DNA of 64,000 nucleotides from Microbulbifer sp. MKSA007 (GTDB lineage: Bacteria; Pseudomonadota; Gammaproteobacteria; Pseudomonadales; Cellvibrionaceae). Positions 52,405-60,358 of this stretch are shown here, piece by piece. The DNA lies in the NCBI GenBank assembly GCA_032615215.1, contig CP128433.1:4138501-4202500 (forward strand), in the 5' to 3' direction. Every line of letters begins with the position of its first letter. Position 1 is the first letter of the stretch. The position numbers and the translations under genes are program-made. Under the pieces are notes generated by a model. It was given only the letters and a program-made list of their open reading frames with translations, did no database searches and was not told the origin of the DNA.

Positions 52405-52831
52405 AAGTACAACTCCTAGCTACTTTTATAGTTACTAAATTTTCAGAGATACCCTAACGTACCACTCTTCTACGCATCTACGATGACAAGTGCTTCCCGA
52501 CAGTCGCCGGAAACCAAAGCCAGCATTAAACAGGGAAGAAGCCCAACTGGCAAACAAAGTCCGCCAACATTAACCTAAAGACAAATTTATTTGGTTAAGT
52601 TCACACTATTCAAGACTATCAAACCAATTAAATTCACTGCTCCCCCTTCAAACGACTCGGCAACCTTCAAAATCAACGAATCGAGTATTAGTTAGCCAAC
52701 CCTGACAGGTAGCGCATTACCTGTATCACCCCTCCCCCACCTCTACAGCTATCGTAACAAGTGGTGCTTTTTTATACGATTGAAGAAGTGGTTGGAGTGA
52801 GTTCGATGCAAAAACCGAGGGGCGCCTCATT
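52405..52831. other. Intergenic region before the DUF5993/DsbB pair
   Basis: 427 bases between the divergent SapC-like gene and the micro-ORF at 52832. It should carry both promoters. I saw no gene, terminator or clear repeat; base composition becomes AT-richer from here to the right end of the window. Confidence 0.3.
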
Positions 52832-52987
52832 ATGATGAGCCTACTATTTCTCTTCTATCTCCTTGCAATGGCTCTAGCCGTGAAGAATTACCACACCCTA
52901 GCAACCGCAACATTCATTTTTGCCTTGATATCAAGCATCGCCTGGCTGGGCTATCACACCGGTGACAATCTCAACTTAGCCTTATAG
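52832..52987 (+). CDS. DUF5993-like 51-residue membrane protein
   Basis: A 51-residue protein too short for most gene callers. It begins MMSLLFLFYLLAMALAV, a membrane segment, has a short polar turn KNYHTLA and a second segment TFIFALISSIAWLGYH, ending in TGDNLNLAL. From memory, this matches the DUF5993 pattern: two membrane segments, encoded just upstream of a DsbB homologue. GAGGGG lies ~10 bases ahead; a second ATG at 52835 is an alternative start. Ten bases separate it from dsbB. A role as partner or regulator of that protein is plausible but unproven. Confidence 0.65.
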   Translation: MMSLLFLFYLLAMALAVKNYHTLATATFIFALISSIAWLGYHTGDNLNLAL

Positions 52988-52997
52988 AGGAGGGTGA

Positions 52998-53558
52998 ATG
53001 GGGCAAACATTTCGCGAGCTTAATGCACTGGGCATACTCGCCGTATGTGCCGTACTCGTCGCCGCAGAGTACTTTCAATTAGTGAATGGAGAAATGCCCT
53101 GCCCTCTCTGTTTACTTCAACGAATTGGGCTCACAGGAGTCTTATTTGGCCTGATGCTAAATGTACTCTATGGCAACCGCCCTCTACACTACAGCTTGGC
53201 AACATTCTCAGCGCTATTTGGTGCCGCTACCGCACTGCGCCAAGTCAGCCTACATGTTATTCCCGGAACACCAGGTTATGGCGATCCATTAATGGGATAT
53301 CACTATTACACCTGGGCACTAATTATCTTCTATATGACAATTATTGGCATCGCGATTATCGGTGCATTTGATAAGCAATATGGAAAACCCATATTTATCA
53401 GTTTCCGCGATCAGGGAGCTCTCGGAAAAATGGCCATAGTAACTGCATTTTCAATTACCGCACTTAATATATTTATAACTTTCGCAGAGTGTGGACCTAC
53501 TGTCTGCCCGGATAATCCAGACAACTATTGGCTCTTTGGCGCTATCGACGGAATTTAA
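52998..53558 (+). CDS. DsbB-family disulfide oxidoreductase, divergent
   Basis: A 186-residue DsbB-like membrane protein with four to five segments. The quinone-side motif CPLCLLQRIG with C35/C38 is present; RQVSLHV and YYTWALIIFY are also family-like. Canonical DsbB has a second cysteine pair in the next periplasmic loop; here that loop (IPGTPGYGDPLMGYHY) has none. Instead two cysteines, C165 and C170, sit in the C-terminal AECGPTVCPD. So electrons may be taken in a different way, or the partner is not classical DsbA. GAGGAGG precedes the ATG at 52998. Paired with the DUF5993-like gene. Confidence 0.85.
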   Translation: MGQTFRELNALGILAVCAVLVAAEYFQLVNGEMPCPLCLLQRIGLTGVLFGLMLNVLYGNRPLHYSLATFSALFGAATALRQVSLHVIPGTPGYGDPLMGYHYYTWALIIFYMTIIGIAIIGAFDKQYGKPIFISFRDQGALGKMAIVTAFSITALNIFITFAECGPTVCPDNPDNYWLFGAIDGI

Positions 53559-53639
53559 AAGCAAGCTGAGAAAAGAAAAGGGGTATGGCTATACAAAAGA
53601 CAGCTTGCCAAGCATATATCCATAGATCAACAGAATAGA

Positions 53640-53714
53640 TGGAGGCCAGGACCGGATTCGAACCGGTGAAAAACGGTTTTGCAGACCGTCGCATTTCCTC
53701 TCTGCCACCTGGCC
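53640..53714 (-). tRNA. tRNA-Cys (anticodon GCA)
   Basis: 75 bases on the minus strand including CCA. Acceptor arms GGCCAGG and CCTGGCC pair, discriminator T as expected for Cys. Anticodon arm ACGGT-CTGCAAA-ACCGT reads GCA. T arm ACCGG-TTCGAAT-CCGGT. A hairpin with a T run directly abuts its 5' end (see the adjacent feature). Confidence 0.97.
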
Positions 53715-53716
53715 AT

Positions 53717-53777
53717 AAAAAAACCCGGCGCTTCCGCTCCGGGTTCTTTGACTCTACGGAAGCAAAAAACGCTTCCG
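53717..53777 (-). promoter_or_regulatory. Tandem hairpins immediately upstream of tRNA-Cys
   Basis: On the minus strand: hairpin 1 CGGAAGC-gtttttt-GCTTCCG (53777-53757), then hairpin 2 AACCCGG-agcggaagcg-CCGGGTT (53745-53722) followed by a T run down to 53717, two bases before the tRNA. The loop of hairpin 2 contains CGGAAGC, a second copy of the first arm of hairpin 1, so alternative pairing is possible. On the plus strand hairpin 2 is followed by CTTTG and may end the dsbB transcript. Confidence 0.5.
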
Positions 53778-53911
53778 AATAAATTTACAGAAGCACGCAG
53801 GTTGCCTGGCAGCAACATATAGAAAGAAGTTCTTGCGCGTATTTCATAGTAAATTGTCTTGTTCAAGTTGCCGCCAAGGATAATGGAACAAAAACTCCAT
53901 TTCAACTCTTT

Positions 53912-55093
53912 CTAGGTAGCCCCAGAATACTGCCCAACCCTAATCTCATTACCGGGCAACGGCTGCTCTGGAACCAGCTGTGCCAACCCAAGAGAAATTA
54001 AGGCCATTAAAGACCCGGCAAAGAATACCATTGGCGGAGAGACAAGCCACAGCAAGCCAAATACTACAGGGATAACCACAGCGGCAATATGATTGATTGT
54101 AAAGCTGACTCCAGCCGAAGCCGCGATATCCCGCTCGTCGACTATCTTCTGGAAGTAGGTTTTAATCGCAATTGCCATAGAAAAGAATAAATGGTCAACA
54201 ATATATAATGCCGCTGCCAGCGCAGCACTTTCTACCAGCGCATAACCCGCAAATACCAGTATCAGGCCAATATATTCCAAAGTGAGGATACGGCGCTCGC
54301 CAAACCGAACGATAAACAGTCCGATCTTCGGTGCGATATACAAATTAAGTAAATGGTTTACCGTATAGAGAGCAGCAACCTCCCCCACGCTGTATCCAAA
54401 TTTCTCCACCATCAAAAAACCAGCGAATACTATAAAGATTTGCCTGCGAGCCCCACTCATCATCGTGAGCGCATAATAGAGCCAATAGCGTTTTCGCAGA
54501 ATAAGCTTCTTATGCTGACTGTGGGGCTGAGCAAACTGAGGGAAAAGGACCCAGGCACCTAAAGCAATGACAATGGTCGCGCCACCACCAATTAGATAAA
54601 CCCAGGAATAATCCAAACCTGCGAAGTTCATTAAACCCCACACCAAACTATAAGCCAGAAGCGCAGCAAAGGAACCAGCGGCAGCCATGCGTCCCATCCA
54701 AACTGCTGCTGTTTGTTTAGGAAACCACTGGAGTGCCAGGGAAGTCTGCAAGGTCTCATAAAAATGAAATCCCGTAGACATTAAAAGTGTAGTGAGTAAC
54801 AACCCGGTCAATGATGGATACAGTCCCGTTAGCATCACTCCAAGGCCAGTTGCTACCAGTGAGATTATCGCCAGCCGCTGCTCCCTGACAAAAAGCAAAA
54901 CAAAGACCACTAGGAAGGCTAAAAAGCCAGGTATCTCGCGCACACTTTGCAACAAACCAATATCTGCACCGGTAAATGCTGCCTTTTCAATAACAAAGTT
55001 ATTAAGTAGCGTATTCCAAACAGCAAATGAGAGCGGCATCGAAGCTGCCAGAATAAGCAAAAGAATTTCAGGCCGGCGAAGACGTTGTAGCAT
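53912..55093 (-). CDS. MFS permease
   Basis: A 393-residue major-facilitator protein with 12 predicted membrane segments. Features: an N-terminal PEILLLILAASMPLSFAVW, the segment 2-3 loop VREQRLAI, and a central loop PQFAQPHSQHKKLILRKRYW between the halves. No subfamily could be named, so the substrate is unknown. The start is the ATG at 55093, seven bases after GGAGG; an in-frame ATG lies at 55135. Monocistronic, with 408 bases to the next gene. Base composition starts to become AT-rich here. Confidence 0.8.
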   Translation of the reverse strand: MLQRLRRPEILLLILAASMPLSFAVWNTLLNNFVIEKAAFTGADIGLLQSVREIPGFLAFLVVFVLLFVREQRLAIISLVATGLGVMLTGLYPSLTGLLLTTLLMSTGFHFYETLQTSLALQWFPKQTAAVWMGRMAAAGSFAALLAYSLVWGLMNFAGLDYSWVYLIGGGATIVIALGAWVLFPQFAQPHSQHKKLILRKRYWLYYALTMMSGARRQIFIVFAGFLMVEKFGYSVGEVAALYTVNHLLNLYIAPKIGLFIVRFGERRILTLEYIGLILVFAGYALVESAALAAALYIVDHLFFSMAIAIKTYFQKIVDERDIAASAGVSFTINHIAAVVIPVVFGLLWLVSPPMVFFAGSLMALISLGLAQLVPEQPLPGNEIRVGQYSGAT

Positions 55094-55501
55094 AAATGAC
55101 CTCCTATAGCTAAGGTCCGCAATATACGCCCTCAATATCCAACTGTAAAATTATAAAAATAGTACTGAGGAATGAGTTTTCATTGAGAATATTGCAGTTC
55201 ATAAAATTAAATACTAATTAAGCCATTAAATAGAGGTAACACCGACCAACAACTTGCTCAAATGCCCGAAAAAACGGTGAATAAGATGTACCAATTGGAA
55301 AAGTAGCAAGCCATCTAATTATGTATAAATTCCCGCTAATCATGTATTTTTAATGAGATGAGTAAACTTAGTTCACTACATATAATGACTAGAATCAGAC
55401 AACTCCAACCTAAATTCACCTATGCTTTAACTGCTATATGTCTAGGCGCCTTACACCACAGCATGACTGATTACCAACATAGATAACTCTTGGAGAGAAA
55501 A
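55094..55501. other. AT-rich intergenic region, divergent promoters expected
   Basis: 408 bases between the leftward MFS gene and the rightward beta-propeller gene. No gene, tRNA or terminator seen. It marks the left border of the AT-rich accessory segment that runs to the window end. Confidence 0.3.
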
Positions 55502-56515
55502 ATGCGCATTCATTCCTGGCGAATTCATCATCTCACCTTAGTCATGCTACTTACCACACTCCCTTTTCTACTGACGAACGCCGCTGCTCAAGAAGATAAC
55601 TTACCTGACAAACTTAAATTAAACGAATGGAAGGTGCCCTGGGAGGGACTCCCCAGAGACCCGCATGTAGACAGTAAAGGTAATGTCTGGTTCTGTGGAC
55701 AAGCGGGTAACTACATCGGAAAGTTTACACCGACCTCTGAAGAGTTTAAGCAGTATGAAATACCTGAAGGCACTCACCCTCATAACCTGATTGTGGATTC
55801 AAACGATATTGTTTGGTATGCAGGTAATCGCAATGCGCATATTGGGCAATTAGACACCAAGAATGGGCAAATTAAACAGTATCCAATGCCTGAAGGTATC
55901 AAAGACCCACATACGTTAATCTTCAATCGAGAGGGAAATATCTGGTTCACGGCCCAGCAAAGTAACCGCATAGGCCTGCTAAATATACAAAGTGGCAAAG
56001 TTCTAAGTGCCACCCCAACAACCGCTAATGCTCGCCCCTATGGTATTAAGATTGATGCTCAGGGAAACCCCTGGGTCGCTCTATTCGGTACCAACAAGTT
56101 AGCGCGAGTAGACGCAAAAACCATGGCCATAAGTGAGGTTAACCTGCCGCGCCCAAATGCTCGCCCTCGCAGACTGGAAATCGACCCTACCGGCAATATT
56201 TGGTACGTAGATTATCCAGAAGGCTATTTGGGGCGCTATACCCCGACGACCAAGGAGTTTAAAGAGTGGAAGCTACCCAGTAAGAATCCACGCCCCTACG
56301 GAACAGCACTGGACAACAATAACCAACTTTGGCTCGCTGATACTGGAGAGGTTCCAAATATCATTTTTGCCTTTAACACAGAAAAAGAGAAATTTACAAG
56401 CAAGACCCCAGTTCCAAGTGGTGGAAATATAAGATATATGTATTTTAACAATATGGATGGAAGCTTTTGGTTTGGTGTTGATTCTGGATTTATCGACCAG
56501 GGTATACCAAAATAG
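55502..56515 (+). CDS. Secreted Vgb-like (virginiamycin B lyase fold) beta-propeller protein
   Basis: A 337-residue protein with a signal peptide (LVMLLTTLPFLLTNAAA, cut near 29). The rest is a chain of propeller blades, each with a W-F/Y strand: GNVWFCGQAGNYIGKF, DIVWYAGNRNAHIGQLD, GNIWFTAQQSNRIGLLN, GNPWVALFGTNKLARVD, GNIWYVDYPEGYLGRY, QLWLADTGEVPN. This is the streptogramin-lyase-like (Vgb/SMP-30) architecture. Many such proteins are not lyases, and I could not place the Vgb catalytic His/Glu, so enzymatic function is open. Start ATG at 55502 with TTGGAGAG upstream, not the TTG at 55490. Periplasmic or secreted. Confidence 0.75.
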   Translation: MRIHSWRIHHLTLVMLLTTLPFLLTNAAAQEDNLPDKLKLNEWKVPWEGLPRDPHVDSKGNVWFCGQAGNYIGKFTPTSEEFKQYEIPEGTHPHNLIVDSNDIVWYAGNRNAHIGQLDTKNGQIKQYPMPEGIKDPHTLIFNREGNIWFTAQQSNRIGLLNIQSGKVLSATPTTANARPYGIKIDAQGNPWVALFGTNKLARVDAKTMAISEVNLPRPNARPRRLEIDPTGNIWYVDYPEGYLGRYTPTTKEFKEWKLPSKNPRPYGTALDNNNQLWLADTGEVPNIIFAFNTEKEKFTSKTPVPSGGNIRYMYFNNMDGSFWFGVDSGFIDQGIPK

Positions 56516-56545
56516 AAGCATATATAGCTCTATTGACATCAATCG

Positions 56546-56938
56546 ATGTATGGCGTCACTGCAATAGTTCTATATATCCTGATACAGGACAAACTGTTCA
56601 AATACAGACTTCCATTTAGAATTCTAATTTTTTCAGCTCTATTAACAGCCATTCACGGCGCCCTTATGAGGCAACCATTGATGGATTACCTTATTGGCAA
56701 CCCACTACAAGTTACACTAGCTTAAAATGGCATGAAGTGGCTCGCGTGGATACTCATGGCGACCGTTATAATTATAGGTGTTGAAGTATTCGCCTCAAAT
56801 AAATCAAACTCTAACGAATCTAAAAAACAAAAAACGTGCAGCAATCATTATATAAAACTCATAAACAGAATTTACAATTATGGAACCGAAACAAACCGGG
56901 ATAGCATACGATACCATCACACATCTATGGGAACGTAA
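56546..56938 (+). pseudogene. Small membrane protein gene interrupted by one in-frame stop
   Basis: ATG at 56546 opens 59 codons of hydrophobic sequence (GVTAIVLYILIQ, then RILIFSALLTAIHGALM), stopping at TAA 56723-56725. The same frame continues with AATGGC and ATG AAG TGG, a third membrane segment (LAWILMATVIIIGVEVF) to 56938. The two parts read as one three-segment membrane protein if the TAA were a sense codon (CAA would give Gln). The tail overlaps the methyltransferase gene. Two separate micro-proteins are the alternative. Family unknown. Confidence 0.45.
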
Positions 56939-57479
56939 AGAGTTCAACAGGAACAACGGTATTAGCCAGTATAAGCGGGCACTTGGCTTTGTAAAAAATA
57001 GAGGCTCCGCACTAGATGTAGGGTGTGGTTGTACAGGAAGGCATATCGAGCTTCTGCTAACTGAAGGATTTTCTCCCGAGGGAATTGATGTTTCTGATAA
57101 AATGATAGAGATCGCCAGGGATAAGCACCCTACTGTCAACTTCTATCTAGAGGATATATGTAAGTGGAAAGCCACAAGAAAATATGACTTTATAAGTGCG
57201 TGGGATAGCATCTGGCATATACCAATTGAAAAACAAGAGGAAACAATAAGGAATCTAGCGTCTTACTTAAACAAGGAAGGCGTTCTAATATTCTCCTTTG
57301 GTGGAACAGATAAAGAGGACTATCATACGAATAATGCGATGGGACCGGAATTATACTACTCTACGTTAGGCACAAATAAATTTATACAACTTCTTATTTC
57401 ATCTGGTTGTATTTGTAGATATCTGGAGTACGATCAACCACCAGAATTACACGCCTACTTGATTGCTCAGAAGATATAA
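56880..57479 (+). CDS. Class I SAM-dependent methyltransferase
   Basis: A 199-residue methyltransferase. Motif I ALDVGCGCTGRHIELL (about 44-59), motif II acidic end GIDVSDKMIEIA, motif post-I LEDICKW and motif IV region YDFISAWDSIWHIP are clear; the last part contains VLIFSFGG. The Trp/His-rich WDSIWHIP is usual in small-molecule methylases of this type. Substrate unknown. The gene is markedly AT-rich, unlike the left part of the window, suggesting transfer. It overlaps the neighbouring DUF4396 frame and the preceding decayed membrane gene. Confidence 0.85.
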   Translation: MEPKQTGIAYDTITHLWERKEFNRNNGISQYKRALGFVKNRGSALDVGCGCTGRHIELLLTEGFSPEGIDVSDKMIEIARDKHPTVNFYLEDICKWKATRKYDFISAWDSIWHIPIEKQEETIRNLASYLNKEGVLIFSFGGTDKEDYHTNNAMGPELYYSTLGTNKFIQLLISSGCICRYLEYDQPPELHAYLIAQKI

Positions 57480-57516
57480 TTGTTTTATATCGCCCCCTCA
57501 ATCATGGGTAGCCTAT

Positions 57517-58380
57517 ATGTTAACCGGAGCAATGCTTGTTTGGTTTATTCTTACGAGTCTCAGCCTAGTTTTTATTATTTGGGACTCAATCACTAATGCG
57601 CCAACCAGCTGGGTTCAGCGCCTGGCTTGGGTATTAGTAATTCTTTATACCGGTGTTATCGGCTTAATCTTCTACCTACTCACCTGTCGCCGTCCTTTTC
57701 CTGGCGGCCACGATCAATTCACTCGGGCGACATGGAAGCAAAGTGTAAATAGCGAAATGCATTGTCTTGCAGGTGATGCAACAGGGATCCTTATCGCAGC
57801 ATCTATTGTACCCACACTGGGCCTCGCCAATGGATGGGACTCCATAATTGAGTACTTGGCTGGCTTTGTTTGTGGTTTGTTTATTTTTCAGGCATTGATG
57901 ATGCGAAATATGTATCAGGGAAACTACTTAAAAGCAGTGGGTAAAACTTTCTTTGCTGAAACTGTATCGATGAATATGGTTATGGCTGGAATGATACCCG
58001 CTATGGTGATACTGACTTCCATATGGCCACACTCTGAAGACCCAACAAATGCTACCTTTTGGTTTCGTATGAGCTTGGCAACCATTGTTGGGGGTATCAT
58101 TGCTTACCCTATTAACTATTGGCTGGTAAAAAATCACTTAAAACATGGATGTATGACTCTTCCGGGAAAAGATGGAGCCGCGCCCAATTTTGGTCATTGC
58201 TCACATGAATGCGCCTCAAATTCAGCACCGCACATCCATGCTACCTCACAAGCAGAAACGCCTAAAATGGAAATGCATTCTTTATCTTTAATGGAATCGA
58301 GTATATGGATAATGGGCACTTTTATAGCTCTTTTTCTTGCAATTTATGTCACAGATAAAATCACACCAATATACTTTTGA
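57517..58380 (+). CDS. DUF4396 membrane protein with a Cys/His/Met-rich loop
   Basis: A protein of ~287 residues with about seven membrane segments. The core resembles DUF4396: FTRATWKQSVNSEMHCLAGDATGI, the segment FAETVSMNMVMAGMIPAMV and IVGGIIAYPINYWLV. A hydrophilic loop near the C-terminus (HGCMTLPG through MEMHS) holds three Cys, several His and several Met, a likely metal site; copper is a guess. The last segment anchors the loop. The frame runs back to 57463 (TTG); I take the ATG at 57517 because it starts the first segment. Function unknown. Confidence 0.7.
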   Translation: MLTGAMLVWFILTSLSLVFIIWDSITNAPTSWVQRLAWVLVILYTGVIGLIFYLLTCRRPFPGGHDQFTRATWKQSVNSEMHCLAGDATGILIAASIVPTLGLANGWDSIIEYLAGFVCGLFIFQALMMRNMYQGNYLKAVGKTFFAETVSMNMVMAGMIPAMVILTSIWPHSEDPTNATFWFRMSLATIVGGIIAYPINYWLVKNHLKHGCMTLPGKDGAAPNFGHCSHECASNSAPHIHATSQAETPKMEMHSLSLMESSIWIMGTFIALFLAIYVTDKITPIYF

Positions 58381-58457
58381 TCTCAGAACTTTATGCACTC
58401 AAAATAATCGCTTAAGCATAAGATTCAAAAATTTCTTTCTCCGCCTATAGTAAGATT

Positions 58458-58859
58458 TCACTCTGAGGCTGGTTGCCAATTGATTACCGGGTTTACTCCT
58501 TCAGTATTACATAACCAAACAATCGCTTTTATGCCAACCTTAAGCTTCCCCTTAGTATCAATGAGTTTCTCCCAATCGCTGGAATGAAAAGAACGGCCAT
58601 GGATGCGGAACTGCCCGAGAACCTCCTTCCAATTTGGCATAGTCAGGTTTAGAAACTCATTTGTTCCATGGTCAGTAGCAACCCAAAGCTTAATTCCATC
58701 TTTCACCCGCACAAGTTTTGTAATCTCCCCCTGCCATGAAGTTAATTGGTTTCGATCACAAGTCACGTACTCTGGAACAGCTAGCCTTTGAGCCAAAAGA
58801 TTCGGGCTAGCAAAAACAAATAAGCTCAGCACTAAAAATAAATAATGTTCTTTATTCAT
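58458..58859 (-). CDS. Secreted protein of unknown family
   Basis: A 133-residue protein with a signal peptide (YLFLVLSLFVFASPNLLA, cut near 23). The mature part is ~110 residues with two cysteines (VTCDRNQ and WLCNTEG) likely forming a disulfide, and the conserved-looking stretches LTSWQGEITKLVRVKDGIKLW and WEKLIDTKGKLKVGIKAIVWLC, which suggest an OB-like beta barrel. I do not recognise a named family. It lies between the convergent DUF4396 gene and the M43 protease, 30 bases downstream of the protease and possibly co-transcribed with it. Confidence 0.6.
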   Translation of the reverse strand: MNKEHYLFLVLSLFVFASPNLLAQRLAVPEYVTCDRNQLTSWQGEITKLVRVKDGIKLWVATDHGTNEFLNLTMPNWKEVLGQFRIHGRSFHSSDWEKLIDTKGKLKVGIKAIVWLCNTEGVNPVINWQPASE

Positions 58860-58889
58860 AATTAAAGAAGGGGCAAGCCCCCTTAACCA

Positions 58890-59804
58890 TTAAAGACCAC
58901 GATAAGTCGCGCTTTGTTCATCCGCGCGAGTGGCTTGACCTTCAGTGAACTCGTACATACAGCTATCGTCAGTATAATCCATAAAGTTAGTTACCGGATC
59001 TTCCCCTTCAGCATTTCTTCCCCTGGTACAGGTATCCCGACCAACAGGGCAGCCATAAGCAGCCGATCTCTCCGCAGGAGTATCTGAGACGTAGTCCCCC
59101 CGGCCAAAACATCCACCTTGGAACGTATGATAAAGACCCAACCAGTGGCCAACCTCGTGAGTTAAGGTGTCCCCCTCATTGTAGGGCGCAGCATCACCTC
59201 CAGGCACAGAACCAGTTAAAATTACTACACCATCATCAAGTGGATCAGAGGAGTAACTACTTGGGAATGTAGCCCACCCAAGTAGGCCGTCACTAATTTC
59301 AGCTACATAGATATTCAAATCCCCGGCATCGCCAACTCGTAAGGAAGATTTCATTGACTGCTCAGCCGATGAATTGTAACCAACGTTATACCAAGAATTA
59401 TTTGCTGTAACAGTGGTTGAAACTAAATTAAAAGTAAATGGAGTATTTGCGTAAGCATCATTCAACACATCCATTTGCGCATTAATCTCACTATTAGAAA
59501 GCGCTCCATTATTAGCTGAGTCAGTAATTACATGAAAGTAAACATCAACTTCTACAGAACCTGCGGGCCGCAATGTGTGTGCCACACTTCTATCACTTGA
59601 TATACCACGCAGAGTAGAAAAATGCTGCTCTTTTAATGCAGCTTCCTGAATTGATGGGTGGTCTGTACCGCAGCGCTTTAGCCCAACGCTATTGTTGGCA
59701 GCCTCAACCGAAGAAACACTCTGAGCAAAACCTATAGTTGATGAAGCAAGCATGCACAATGATAGAGCAGTTTTTATCGAGATATTAGAAACAGTCTTTC
59801 TCAT
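58890..59804 (-). CDS. Secreted M43-family zinc metalloprotease (cytophagalysin/pappalysin-like)
   Basis: A 304-residue protease with a signal peptide (IKTALSLCMLASSTIGFA, cut near 27) and a pro-segment. The catalytic domain has the extended zinc motif HEVGHWLGLYH at 216-226 (metzincin HExxHxxGxxH) and the Met-turn NFMDYTDDSCMYEFT with the methionine at 275, the M43 hallmark. Four cysteines in 232-282 pair in related enzymes. It ends soon after the Met-turn, without a secretion tail, so type II secretion is likely. Exported protease for nutrient use is the likely role. Confidence 0.92.
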   Translation of the reverse strand: MRKTVSNISIKTALSLCMLASSTIGFAQSVSSVEAANNSVGLKRCGTDHPSIQEAALKEQHFSTLRGISSDRSVAHTLRPAGSVEVDVYFHVITDSANNGALSNSEINAQMDVLNDAYANTPFTFNLVSTTVTANNSWYNVGYNSSAEQSMKSSLRVGDAGDLNIYVAEISDGLLGWATFPSSYSSDPLDDGVVILTGSVPGGDAAPYNEGDTLTHEVGHWLGLYHTFQGGCFGRGDYVSDTPAERSAAYGCPVGRDTCTRGRNAEGEDPVTNFMDYTDDSCMYEFTEGQATRADEQSATYRGL

Positions 59805-60270
59805 AACCTAAGCCTTAATTTTATTATTTATTTACACTCCCATAAGAGCCCGCCAACTTTCCACGCTTCCATAAACTTTTGTCAATAGCACCAATTCTTA
59901 AATTGATGATAATGACATCAAACTCTTTAATAAGGCGTAACGTTCAACAAGAAAAATGTAAATATAAAAAAATAAAAACCCAAAAAAACAAAATTCAGAT
60001 ACATTTTTCTCTGAAATTAGTTACATATGAAATTTATTCACGGAAAACATAAGGTGCGACTCACTTAAAAATACGAACAAAAAATTGAGGAATCTGAAAT
60101 TACTGACAGGTAAAATTCCAATAAAAAATACCGAATTTTGTTTCAACAAAGCGGACAGCTACATTTTTATGATACATCATCACAAAAACAGCTCGCGCTA
60201 ACTGAGGTTAACAATAAAAAGATATTCCAACCACTAGAGCACCTAATTCAAAAGGCCAATCACAAATAAC
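59805..60270. other. Very AT-rich intergenic region
   Basis: About 470 bases with long A and T runs and no supported gene. It should include the promoter of the M43 protease gene on the left. No repeat of note apart from AAAGGCCA, seen at 60251 and again at 60271 in the terminator arm. Confidence 0.3.
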
Positions 60271-60313
60271 AAAGGCCACTTACCTTCTGTGGCCATGGAG
60301 GTAAGCGGCCTTT
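60271..60313 (-). terminator. Strong hairpin terminator after the Stv-like gene
   Basis: Arms AAAGGCCACTTACCT (60271-60285) and AGGTAAGCGGCCTTT (60299-60313) pair over 15 bases with one mismatch and a 13-base loop. Going leftward it is followed by GTTATTTG. It lies 45 bases after the stop of the gene ending at 60359, the right distance for a terminator. Confidence 0.6.
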
Positions 60314-60358
60314 ATAAATTCTACAGTTTTTAAACTAAAGTGAACACTCTACTCTAAA

